Shown: piece by piece, positions 36,883-45,170 of the stretch
How positions within the stretch are numbered: position 1 is the stretch's first letter
Layout of the letters: the number at the start of each line of letters is the position of its first letter
Assembly (NCBI GenBank): GCA_041586735.1
Contig: JBFGZQ010000008.1
Location: 1-64,000 of the forward strand
Direction of reading: 5' to 3'
From: Motiliproteus sp041586735
Lineage (GTDB): Bacteria; Pseudomonadota; Gammaproteobacteria; Pseudomonadales; Balneatricaceae
DNA length: 64,000 nucleotides
Program-made: the position numbers and the translations under genes
Notes under the pieces: model-generated
The model's input: only the letters and a program-made list of their open reading frames with translations
Database searches by the model: none
Told to the model about the DNA's origin: nothing

Positions 36883-38814
36883 ATGGCCGGACGCATCCCG
36901 CAAGATTTCATCGACGACCTGCTGCATAGAACCGACATCGTCGACGTGGTCGAAGAGCGTATACAGCTCAAGCGCACCGGACGCAACTACTCAGGCCTAT
37001 GCCCCTTTCACAAAGAAAAATCTCCGTCATTTAGCGTCAACCCAGAGAAGCAATTTTTTTACTGCTTTGGCTGCGGCGCCGGCGGCAACGCGCTCGGCTT
37101 CGTCATGGAGCATGATCGACTAGAGTTTCGTGAGGCCATTGAAACGCTGGCCAAACGCCACGGCCTTGAGATCCCCGCCCAGGCGACAGAAAACACCCAG
37201 CACGACAAACAGCGCCAGCGCAGCTACCAACTACTGCAGCGCGCCAACGACTTCTACCAGCAACAACTGCGCAGCCATGCAGAGCGCGACAAAGCGGTCG
37301 ACTACCTTAAACAACGCGGACTCAGCGGTGCGATCGCCAAGCAGTTTGGTATCGGCTACGCCCCGCCTGGCTGGGACAACCTGCTCAAGCAGATCGGTAA
37401 CGAGCACCAGAACGCCCTCGACGACGCCGGGCTGGTAATCCAAAAAGCCGACGAACAAAAATGCTACGACCGCTTCCGCGACCGGATCATGTTCCCGATC
37501 GTCGATATGCGCGGCCGGGTCATCGCCTTCGGCGGCCGGGTACTTACCGATGAGAAGCCCAAATACCTGAACTCACCCGAGACCCTCACCTTCAAAAAAC
37601 ACGAGGAGCTCTACGGCCTCTATCAAGCCCGTCAGAGCAACCGAGAGCTCCAACGAGTGCTGATCGTCGAGGGTTACATGGACGTTGTCGCCCTGGCCCA
37701 ATTTGGCATCAGCAACGCGGTGGCCACTCTCGGTACCGCCACCAGCGAGCAGCACCTCAAGCGGCTATTCAAATTGATGCCAGAGATCGTATTCTGCTTC
37801 GATGGCGATAACGCCGGTCGTAAAGCGGCGCAACGGGCTCTTGATAACGCCCTACCCTTGATGGAGGATGGACGCCAGGCCCGCTTTCTATTCCTGCCCG
37901 ACGGCGAAGACCCCGACAGCATGGTCCGCAATGAGGGCACCGAGGCCTTCAACCGCCGCATCGACGGCGCACAACCCTTATCAGAATTCCTGTTTGACAG
38001 CCTGTCCGAAGGGATAGATCTTAGTAGCGGCGAAGGACGCGCCCGCCTTAGTGCACTCGCCGTACCGCAAATCAACAAGATTCCGGGACAGGTATTGCAG
38101 CAACTGATGCGCCAACAGCTATCAACACTGAGCGGCCTGGAGCAGCAGTTTTTCACCCCCAAGCCTGATAGCCAACCACAACCACCCGCCACCTCATACG
38201 AGACCCTCTACGACTCTAGTTATGACGAGGGCTATGATAAGAGCTACGACAAGAGTTACAACAAGGGCCATGGCACCAGTTATGGCCGACCCTCATCGCA
38301 TGCCGAGCAACGCTCAACAGCAAGCCAGCACAGCCGCTCGCACCCTCCGCGCCAGGGCAGATCACAGAGCGCCCCCAAAACCACCAGCGCCTGCACCAAA
38401 GCCCTAAAGCTGCTCCTACACCACCCCAAACTTGCCCTCAAGGTTGACCTTGAAACCAGCGATGCCCTGGATATCCTCTCTGAACCAGAGTTCCGGCTCT
38501 TTAAAGCGCTCATTGAGCAGCTGCGCAACGCACCCAACCTGCCGACCGCCGTGCTCTTGACTCAATGGCGCGACAGCAGCTACAGCCCACTACTCCAGCA
38601 ACTGGCTCGTGATGAATTACTGATTCAACCCGGCGAGCAATTAGAACAGGAGTTCAGCGACCACCTGCAACAGATCGCCGTACAGATAGAAGAAACCCGC
38701 CTAGGATTGCAATCTGGCCACCAGCCCCCATTAACAGCCGAACAGCAAAAACAGAGCGCCTTGAAGAAAATGGCATTTTTAAAGCTTCAAGACCGCCGTA
38801 ACAAGCGAAACTAA
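36883..38814 (+). CDS. dnaG: DNA primase
   Basis: Synthesises RNA primers at the replication fork. The CHC2 zinc finger is complete: C40, H43, C61 and C64 in GLCPFHKEK and FYCFGCGAGG. The TOPRIM catalytic core has LIVEGYMDVVALAQ and CFDGDNAGRKAA. The C-terminal helicase-binding domain follows a linker of about residues 430-505. That linker is unusual: it contains imperfect Tyr/Asp repeats of the type YDxSYDKSY, then a Ser/Gln/Arg-rich stretch. At 643 residues it is somewhat longer than E. coli DnaG. Confidence 0.97.
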   Translation: MAGRIPQDFIDDLLHRTDIVDVVEERIQLKRTGRNYSGLCPFHKEKSPSFSVNPEKQFFYCFGCGAGGNALGFVMEHDRLEFREAIETLAKRHGLEIPAQATENTQHDKQRQRSYQLLQRANDFYQQQLRSHAERDKAVDYLKQRGLSGAIAKQFGIGYAPPGWDNLLKQIGNEHQNALDDAGLVIQKADEQKCYDRFRDRIMFPIVDMRGRVIAFGGRVLTDEKPKYLNSPETLTFKKHEELYGLYQARQSNRELQRVLIVEGYMDVVALAQFGISNAVATLGTATSEQHLKRLFKLMPEIVFCFDGDNAGRKAAQRALDNALPLMEDGRQARFLFLPDGEDPDSMVRNEGTEAFNRRIDGAQPLSEFLFDSLSEGIDLSSGEGRARLSALAVPQINKIPGQVLQQLMRQQLSTLSGLEQQFFTPKPDSQPQPPATSYETLYDSSYDEGYDKSYDKSYNKGHGTSYGRPSSHAEQRSTASQHSRSHPPRQGRSQSAPKTTSACTKALKLLLHHPKLALKVDLETSDALDILSEPEFRLFKALIEQLRNAPNLPTAVLLTQWRDSSYSPLLQQLARDELLIQPGEQLEQEFSDHLQQIAVQIEETRLGLQSGHQPPLTAEQQKQSALKKMAFLKLQDRRNKRN

Positions 38815-38861
38815 ACTACGCTAACCCTAGTCACGTTATGGTGTTCTCTATACAACACCGA

Positions 38862-38867
38862 TATAAT
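38862..38867 (+). promoter_or_regulatory. Possible -10 element of an rpoD promoter
   Basis: A perfect TATAAT lies 44 bp before the rpoD ATG, in the 96 bp gap after dnaG. No convincing -35 was found at normal spacing. The half-sites GTGTT and AACAC just upstream could be a small operator. Confidence 0.45.
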
Positions 38868-38910
38868 ATGCGGCTATTTTTTGAACCTTCGAACTTGGGT
38901 AAACGCTTCC

Positions 38911-40764
38911 ATGTCAGATAAGTCTAAGCAGCAGTCTCGACTTAAAGAACTGATCGCACGGGGAAAAGAGCAGGGCTACCTGACTTTCGCAGAGGTCAAT
39001 GATCACCTTCCCGAAGATATCTCCGACCCCGAACAGGTCGAAGAGATTATTCGAATGATCAACGATATGGGTATCTCCGTATCAGAGGTCGCCCCTGATG
39101 CCGATGATATGGTGGCTGAAGGCAACACCACGGATGAAAGCGCGGCAGAAGAAGCTGCCGCCGCATTGGCCGCAGTAGAAAGCGAAGCAGGGCGCACTAC
39201 CGACCCGGTCCGCATGTATATGCGCGAGATGGGTACCGTAGAGCTACTCACCCGTGAAGGCGAGATCATCCTAGCCAAGCGAATCGAAGAGGGCATCCGC
39301 GGGGTCATGTCCGCACTGGCCTCGTACCCGAGCGCCGTGCCCACCGTACTCGCGACCTATGAAGCGTCTTTGCAAGAGGAGGGTCGCCTTAGCGATGTTC
39401 TCAACGGCTTTATAGACGCCGACGACAGTCCCCTGGCTCCTGCCCCGGTCACCAAGCCCGTCGTCAAGGCCGACACCACTAAAGATGATGATTCTGACGA
39501 TGACGACAGTGACGATGATGACGACGATGAGGATGAAGAAGAGGGACCTACCGGCCCCGATCCTGAAGAGGTCCAACGCCGCTTTGACGCCCTGACCGAG
39601 CAGTATCTCAAAGCCGAAAAAGCGATCAGCGAACAGGGTCGAGACAGCAAGCAGGCCCAGCAAGAGATCGCCGCGGTGGCCGAGATCTTCGCCCCTCTCA
39701 AGCTGGTCCCCCGGCTGTTCGACGGCCTGGTTCTGACCGCCCGCTCGGTCGTAGAACAACTGCGCGCCGAAGAGCGCAACATCATGAAGATCTGCACCCA
39801 GCGCGGACGTATGCCGCGTAAAGACTTCATCAAATCCTTCCCTGGCAATGAACTCAACAACGCCTGGGTTGAATCACTCTGCAACCCAGACGGCCCCTGC
39901 GGTCGCTTACTGATCAGCAGCAAGGTTGAGCTACTCCGCTCACAGCGCAAACTAGGACAACTGGAGAAACAGTCGGGGTTAACCCTGATCCAGATTAAAG
40001 AAGTCAACCGGCGCATGTCGATTGGTGAGGCGGGAGCCCGACGCGCCAAGAAGGAGATGGTGGAGGCCAACCTGCGACTGGTGATTTCGATCGCTAAAAA
40101 ATACACCAACCGAGGTCTGCAGTTCCTCGATCTGATTCAGGAAGGCAACATCGGCCTAATGAAGGCGGTAGATAAGTTTGAATACCGGCGCGGCTATAAA
40201 TTTTCAACCTATGCGACCTGGTGGATTCGTCAGGCAATCACCCGCTCCATCGCCGATCAGGCCCGTACCATCCGCATCCCGGTGCATATGATCGAGACGA
40301 TCAACAAGCTCAATCGCATCTCCCGGCAGATGCTGCAGGAGATGGGACGCGATGCGACCCCCGAAGAGCTGGCAGAACGCATGGAGATGCCGGAAGATAA
40401 AGTTCGCAAGGTGCTCAAAATTGCCAAAGAGCCGATCTCGATGGAAACCCCCATCGGTGATGATGAAGACTCCAGCCTGGGTGATTTTATCGAAGACGTG
40501 GCGGTGCACTCGCCGATAGACAGTGCCACCAGCGAAGGCCTGTGCGAAGCCACGCGTGAAATCCTGTCAGGTCTGACCGGGCGTGAGGCCAAGGTACTAC
40601 GGATGCGCTTCGGCATCGACATGAACACCGACCACACGCTCGAGGAGGTGGGTAAACAGTTTGACGTGACCCGTGAACGGATTCGCCAGATCGAAGCCAA
40701 GGCGTTGCGTAAATTGCGCCACCCATCGCGCTCCGAGCACCTGCGTAGCTTCCTCGACGAGTAA
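38911..40764 (+). CDS. rpoD: RNA polymerase primary sigma factor (sigma-70)
   Basis: Housekeeping sigma factor of about 617 residues. Region 1.1 starts with SRLKELIARGKEQGYLTFAEVNDHLP. Region 1.2 has DPVRMYMREMG. A non-conserved region carries a very acidic Asp/Glu tract around residues 195-215. Regions 2 and 3 include NLRLVISIAKKYTNRGLQFL, YATWWIRQAITRSI and IRIPVHMIETINK. Region 4.2 has TLEEVGKQFDVTRERIRQIE. I use the ATG at 38911, which gives the usual MSDKSKQQSRL start, rather than an in-frame TTG at 38881. Confidence 0.98.
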   Translation: MSDKSKQQSRLKELIARGKEQGYLTFAEVNDHLPEDISDPEQVEEIIRMINDMGISVSEVAPDADDMVAEGNTTDESAAEEAAAALAAVESEAGRTTDPVRMYMREMGTVELLTREGEIILAKRIEEGIRGVMSALASYPSAVPTVLATYEASLQEEGRLSDVLNGFIDADDSPLAPAPVTKPVVKADTTKDDDSDDDDSDDDDDDEDEEEGPTGPDPEEVQRRFDALTEQYLKAEKAISEQGRDSKQAQQEIAAVAEIFAPLKLVPRLFDGLVLTARSVVEQLRAEERNIMKICTQRGRMPRKDFIKSFPGNELNNAWVESLCNPDGPCGRLLISSKVELLRSQRKLGQLEKQSGLTLIQIKEVNRRMSIGEAGARRAKKEMVEANLRLVISIAKKYTNRGLQFLDLIQEGNIGLMKAVDKFEYRRGYKFSTYATWWIRQAITRSIADQARTIRIPVHMIETINKLNRISRQMLQEMGRDATPEELAERMEMPEDKVRKVLKIAKEPISMETPIGDDEDSSLGDFIEDVAVHSPIDSATSEGLCEATREILSGLTGREAKVLRMRFGIDMNTDHTLEEVGKQFDVTRERIRQIEAKALRKLRHPSRSEHLRSFLDE

Positions 40765-40797
40765 GTAGCCGTTCGGAAAAGCCTAGCTTGCTAACTG

Positions 40798-40848
40798 AAA
40801 ACCGGACTCTCGTACAGAATCATCCGTACAAGAGTCCGGTTTTTTTTC
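40798..40848. terminator. Bidirectional terminator between rpoD and the 5'-nucleotidase
   Basis: AAAACCGGACTCT pairs with AGAGTCCGGTTTT, continued by CGTAC/GTACA near the loop, and a run of eight T follows. Its reverse complement also has a T run, so it ends both rpoD and the convergent gene at 40852. Confidence 0.95.
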
Positions 40849-40851
40849 GCC

Positions 40852-41775
40852 TCAGCGATTAGCAATGCCAAACGGGATATGCACGGAGGGCGATACCGAG
40901 GCGGCAGCATCCAGATGGCCACGCTGATCATCGAAGAAGATGTGCGGCGCCCAGATTTCTAGCACTCTACGCTTCTCCACTCCGCCCAGAAAAAAGGCAT
41001 CATTGACCATCAGATCCCAGCTGCGCATGGTATTAATCACCCGCTCATGGGCAGGCGCATTGCGCGCCGTCACGATCGCCAATCGCAGCCTGGGGCGGTA
41101 GTCAGGCTGCTGCTCTGCACGCGCCTGCTCCAACTTCTGGATCTGGGCAATCTGCGCCAAGAACCCCTGCAACGGCCCCGGATTGTGTGGAATATCAGCA
41201 CGCTCGACCTCGTGACGCTTAAACTGCTCTAGGTCAGTGTCCTGAAAGACCATTTCCGACTCGTCATCGGCCAGCACCCCGTCAAAATCAAATGCCAAAC
41301 GCAGCTCATCGTCGTCGGCATCATCCGCCGCGCTAGATTTGAGCACCAACCCTGCCGGCAGACCGCGCGCCATGGCCTGCCTGACATCCTCTTCATTGGC
41401 ACTTAAGAACAGGCTGATATTGAAAGCCGGAATAAACAGATAGGGCGAACGCCCCTGCTGGAACACCGCGCGGGTAATCCCAAGACCGTAATGCTCGATA
41501 GACTTAAAAACCCGCAACCCGGTGTCCGGATCGTTATGCGACAGCAACACCACCTCGACCGGAGGATTGTCAGGATCCAATTGATTTAATGCCAATAAAC
41601 GCCGTACGAAAGGGTAGGCAATCCCAGGCTTGAGCGGCCGGTTTTGATGCTCGCGCTGGTAGGTCCGGTAAGCGCGCTCACCCTTCTTCTGGAACACCGC
41701 ATCAGAGTGTTGCAGATCAAACAGCGCACTGGAGGCCAGCCCTATCACCAACCGGTTTTCAATATCATAGGCCAT
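40852..41775 (-). CDS. 5'-nucleotidase, PF06189-type (cytosolic IMP/GMP-like)
   Basis: Predicted to remove phosphate from nucleoside monophosphates in the cytoplasm. The roughly 307-residue protein has the segments RLVIGLASSALFDL, YPFVRRLLALN, VEVVLLSHNDPDTGLRV and ISLFLSANEEDV. The HAD-like motif is AFDFDGVLADDESE, followed by IVTARNAPAHERVINT and HIFFDDQRGHL. This set is typical of the bacterial cN-I-like family. The ATG at 41775 is chosen, since AGGA lies nine bases upstream. It starts five bases after the stop of the large sensor gene, so the two are very likely one transcript. Confidence 0.88.
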   Translation of the reverse strand: MAYDIENRLVIGLASSALFDLQHSDAVFQKKGERAYRTYQREHQNRPLKPGIAYPFVRRLLALNQLDPDNPPVEVVLLSHNDPDTGLRVFKSIEHYGLGITRAVFQQGRSPYLFIPAFNISLFLSANEEDVRQAMARGLPAGLVLKSSAADDADDDELRLAFDFDGVLADDESEMVFQDTDLEQFKRHEVERADIPHNPGPLQGFLAQIAQIQKLEQARAEQQPDYRPRLRLAIVTARNAPAHERVINTMRSWDLMVNDAFFLGGVEKRRVLEIWAPHIFFDDQRGHLDAAASVSPSVHIPFGIANR

Positions 41776-41780
41776 CAAAG

Positions 41781-44700
41781 TCAATCCTGTTGAGTCTCGA
41801 TCCGCTTACAATCTTCAACCTTCGGTTGATAACGCTCAGTGATATCCTCAAATGAGATCATAACCGCATAGGGCTGGTTCTGGCCTTCATGATATAAGGG
41901 GTCGGTATTGACGCTCAGCCAGATCCGCTCGCCCTCCAACCTATCCATGCCAACTACCACGCCTCGGGAGGATTTGCCGCTGGCCATCGTGAGCAACGAG
42001 GGGTATTGATTCACCGTTAACGGCGCACCCTGGCTATCGTAAAACTGCACCCCGCCCTGCCCCGGGCCATTCGCCAACAGCACCTCCAGCGCCCGACCCA
42101 GGATACGCTCTGCCGCCGGGTTACACATATCAAGATGGCCACTGGCATCCCGCAATAGCACCCCTTCCGACAGGGCGTTTATAAGCGACCGATAGCGCTC
42201 CTCACTGGCACGCAATGCCATACTGGCGCGTTTCAATTCAGTCACATCGTGGACGATACCAATACCGCGCAACACCCTGCCCTGGGGATCCAATTCAAAC
42301 TGGGCCCGCTGGTGTAGGGTTTTAATCACGCCCTCAACGATGATTCGATGTTCAATATCGTAGTCATCGCCCTCTAGCGCCGACAACCAAGCCTCGTCTA
42401 GTCGCTCCTGATCATCGGGATGAATAAAACTCAGAAAACCTTGATAATCGAGGGTACTCCCCGGTGATAGACCGAAGATACGGCAGGTCTCATCGGACCA
42501 AGACATCTTGCTGCTGGTAAAGTCCAACTCCCAGCTGCCCACATGCGCCAGACTCTGGGCACGCGTCAGCAGCCGCTCGCTGTGACTCAGCCGCTCTCGG
42601 GCGGAGCGGCTGGCCGTAATATTCTCTTTGACCGCCAGATAGTGACTCGCGACACCCTTAGCATCCAACACCGGCGTAATCACGGCGGACTCCCAAATAA
42701 GAGTACCATCCTTACAGGTATTGCAAAACTCGCCATACCAGCCCCCGCCAGCCAGCAGTGTTCGCCACATCGCTGCATAGGTCGACGCGTCGGTCTGATC
42801 ACTCTTGAACATTCGTGGATTCTGCCCCAGCACCTCCTCTAGGCTGTAACCGGTGATCCGTAATAGCGCCGGATTGACATACTCGATAGTCCCGTCAAGA
42901 GCGGTTATCAACACCGACACCGGGCTTTGCTCTATCGCCGCAGAGAGTAGTCGCAGTTGGTTTTCATACGATTTACGCACACTGATATCGCGAACAAACG
43001 CCAAGTTGAAGCCACCCGTCGAGCATTCAACATAATTGCTAACCACGTCCACTCTTTGCAATTGCCGATCTTTGGTCTGGTGAGTCGCCTCACACTGCAG
43101 TTGCCCCTGCTGCTTCAATCGCTGCCAATACAACGGTAGTTTGTCGGGATCAATACTAGGATCGACATCACCCAGCTGCATCGCCAGTAGCTCTTGGGCC
43201 GAGTAGCCCAATCCTTTACAAGCGGCCCGATTGACGTACACGAAGCGCCCCTGCTGATCGATTAAATAGATCCCCAACTCGATACGATCCAGTGCAAGCT
43301 GGGCGAGCTTAAACCGGTCTTCGCGCTGGCGCACCACCTCAGCACCCTGCTCAACCTCATCGCGCCTCGCCATCAGGATAACGAAGCCGCCTGCCAGGCA
43401 CGCCGCTACCAGAGCACTCACGAGCAGAAACCACGCCGAGAGATGCTGATTAGCGATGATATAACGACCATCCGCCACCAACTCCAGCAGCCACTTTCGC
43501 CCTGCAAAATCGATATTAAAATGCGCGTCAAACACCGGGTACTCTACCTGCTGTACCAGCGGCTGCTGCAGCTTAGAGGTCATTCCAGCATCGGGACCCA
43601 GGGCAACAATCTGCACCGCATGATCCGGATCGGTTATATCCAGCAAGCGGTAGCTAACGCCCTGCTTGATCTGGGCCTCCAGCAACTGCTCCAGCACCGA
43701 CCCCAGCCGCAGCACAGTCACCACAAAACCCAGAGTCCGATCCGCATCGACAGCCCCAGAGACGGCTGTATCAACCGCAACAGCTAATACTAGGCCTGCA
43801 CGCTCGTCCTCTGCCAAGGTCAGTACGCCGCTGGCAGCAACCCCATCGGATCTCTGGGCCTGCGCCAGTAGCTGCTTGCGGGCCAGACTGGAGTACAGGT
43901 CATAACCCAGTGCGCGCTGGTTAACGGCCCTAGGTTCAATAAACTCCACCGGGGCATACTCATCCCGGGGCGAGGCGACTACCGCGACACCCAGCTCATC
44001 GCGTTCGGTAATCTGATAACCCCTAAACCCCTGCTGCTGCATCTGCGCTTCAAACAACGGCCGTTGCGCTGCGCTGATCCGTGGATTCCAGGATAACATC
44101 TGCAACTCCGGCGTTCGCGCCAGTAACGGCAGGGCGTAGGTGCTGAACTCCTCCCGGGTCACCTCCTCCGAGCCCTGAAAAAAACGACTCAACGCCTCAA
44201 CGGCACCGACCTGCTGATCACGAAGATGAGTGAGCTGCTGATAGAGCGTGCGCCCCTCATGGGTGAAGCGATCCTGGATTCGCAGACCCTCCCAATAGCG
44301 AATAGCGCTGATATAGCCCACCAATAACACCAAGGTCACGGACAACGACAGGGTCATTAACCCACGTCGCTGGCGCCAGCGATGCGCCGGTGGCGACAGC
44401 CAGGCTAATAATATCGGGGTAACGAACACCACCCCAATCGCATCACCCACCCACCAAAGGCTCCAATTAGACAGCAGCTCCTCAAGACTGATACGACCAT
44501 ACAGCCAGAGTGTAGCAACACCACAACTGGCGCTGACCAGGGACGCCACCAAACAACCCCAGCCCAGAAAACGTACGACATCCACGGCGCGCACCAACGG
44601 ATTGGGGAACCCCACCCAGCGGCGTACCAGATAGCCCCCCACCAGAGCCTGAAACACAGCCCCAAGACCCAGCAGCAAGGCCTCACCCCAGTAGGCGCCC

Positions 44701-44966
44701 AACCCCAGGTGCAGCAACACCTTAGCGCAAAATATCCCGACAGCCGCGCCCTTGCCGTACAACAACACCCCCGCCAAGGCCACGCCCGACGCCGGCCAGA
44801 CCGGTGAGATCAGTTCGGGGGGAAATTGCAGCAACAGTCCAAGCCCTGCACCCAGCAGGTACGCCAGAAACAGGAAAACATTAGCGCTAACCAAACCCTG
44901 TATAAATATTTTTATGTGATCCATACCCAGAGAACGAAGTTGTTGCAGGCTCTCATATCCTGCCAT
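41781..44966 (-). CDS. MASE1-CHASE-PAS membrane sensor without output domain
   Basis: A sensor of about 1061 residues. An N-terminal MASE1-type membrane domain of about eight helices has PPELISPVWPASGVALAGVLLYG and WSLWWVGDAIGVVFVTPILLAW. An extracytoplasmic CHASE-like domain (about 230-500) has LQMLSWNPRIS and FEAQMQQQGFRGYQI, and a further helix follows. Four PAS/PAC modules then occupy about 555-1050. The protein ends soon after the last PAS, in EDITERYQPKVEDC, with no GGDEF, EAL or kinase domain. The stop codon is real in this sequence, and the next frame encodes the 5'-nucleotidase. The start is uncertain: ATG at 44966 or 44924. Confidence 0.85.
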   Translation of the reverse strand: MAGYESLQQLRSLGMDHIKIFIQGLVSANVFLFLAYLLGAGLGLLLQFPPELISPVWPASGVALAGVLLYGKGAAVGIFCAKVLLHLGLGAYWGEALLLGLGAVFQALVGGYLVRRWVGFPNPLVRAVDVVRFLGWGCLVASLVSASCGVATLWLYGRISLEELLSNWSLWWVGDAIGVVFVTPILLAWLSPPAHRWRQRRGLMTLSLSVTLVLLVGYISAIRYWEGLRIQDRFTHEGRTLYQQLTHLRDQQVGAVEALSRFFQGSEEVTREEFSTYALPLLARTPELQMLSWNPRISAAQRPLFEAQMQQQGFRGYQITERDELGVAVVASPRDEYAPVEFIEPRAVNQRALGYDLYSSLARKQLLAQAQRSDGVAASGVLTLAEDERAGLVLAVAVDTAVSGAVDADRTLGFVVTVLRLGSVLEQLLEAQIKQGVSYRLLDITDPDHAVQIVALGPDAGMTSKLQQPLVQQVEYPVFDAHFNIDFAGRKWLLELVADGRYIIANQHLSAWFLLVSALVAACLAGGFVILMARRDEVEQGAEVVRQREDRFKLAQLALDRIELGIYLIDQQGRFVYVNRAACKGLGYSAQELLAMQLGDVDPSIDPDKLPLYWQRLKQQGQLQCEATHQTKDRQLQRVDVVSNYVECSTGGFNLAFVRDISVRKSYENQLRLLSAAIEQSPVSVLITALDGTIEYVNPALLRITGYSLEEVLGQNPRMFKSDQTDASTYAAMWRTLLAGGGWYGEFCNTCKDGTLIWESAVITPVLDAKGVASHYLAVKENITASRSARERLSHSERLLTRAQSLAHVGSWELDFTSSKMSWSDETCRIFGLSPGSTLDYQGFLSFIHPDDQERLDEAWLSALEGDDYDIEHRIIVEGVIKTLHQRAQFELDPQGRVLRGIGIVHDVTELKRASMALRASEERYRSLINALSEGVLLRDASGHLDMCNPAAERILGRALEVLLANGPGQGGVQFYDSQGAPLTVNQYPSLLTMASGKSSRGVVVGMDRLEGERIWLSVNTDPLYHEGQNQPYAVMISFEDITERYQPKVEDCKRIETQQD

Positions 44967-45170
44967 CTCAGGCAATTGCTAACAGCCTAGCCATTGTTAT
45001 CGATAGGTATCGTTACCAGATAGGCATCTGTTACCAAGCTATCACTAGGGTGCCAGCGGATTTATGGACGAGGATGTCATGATCGTCCCCATCTCCCGGG
45101 ATAAATCCTGCCCCTGTCCTGGCTAGGCTGTCATACTCGGCGGCGAAAAAAAACCAGATGATGATTCCCC

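Noticed and set aside
41781..41850. A frameshift that might hide a GGDEF domain after the last PAS of the large sensor
   Set aside because: The downstream DNA is fully used by an intact 5'-nucleotidase with its own ribosome site, so no missing output domain is present.
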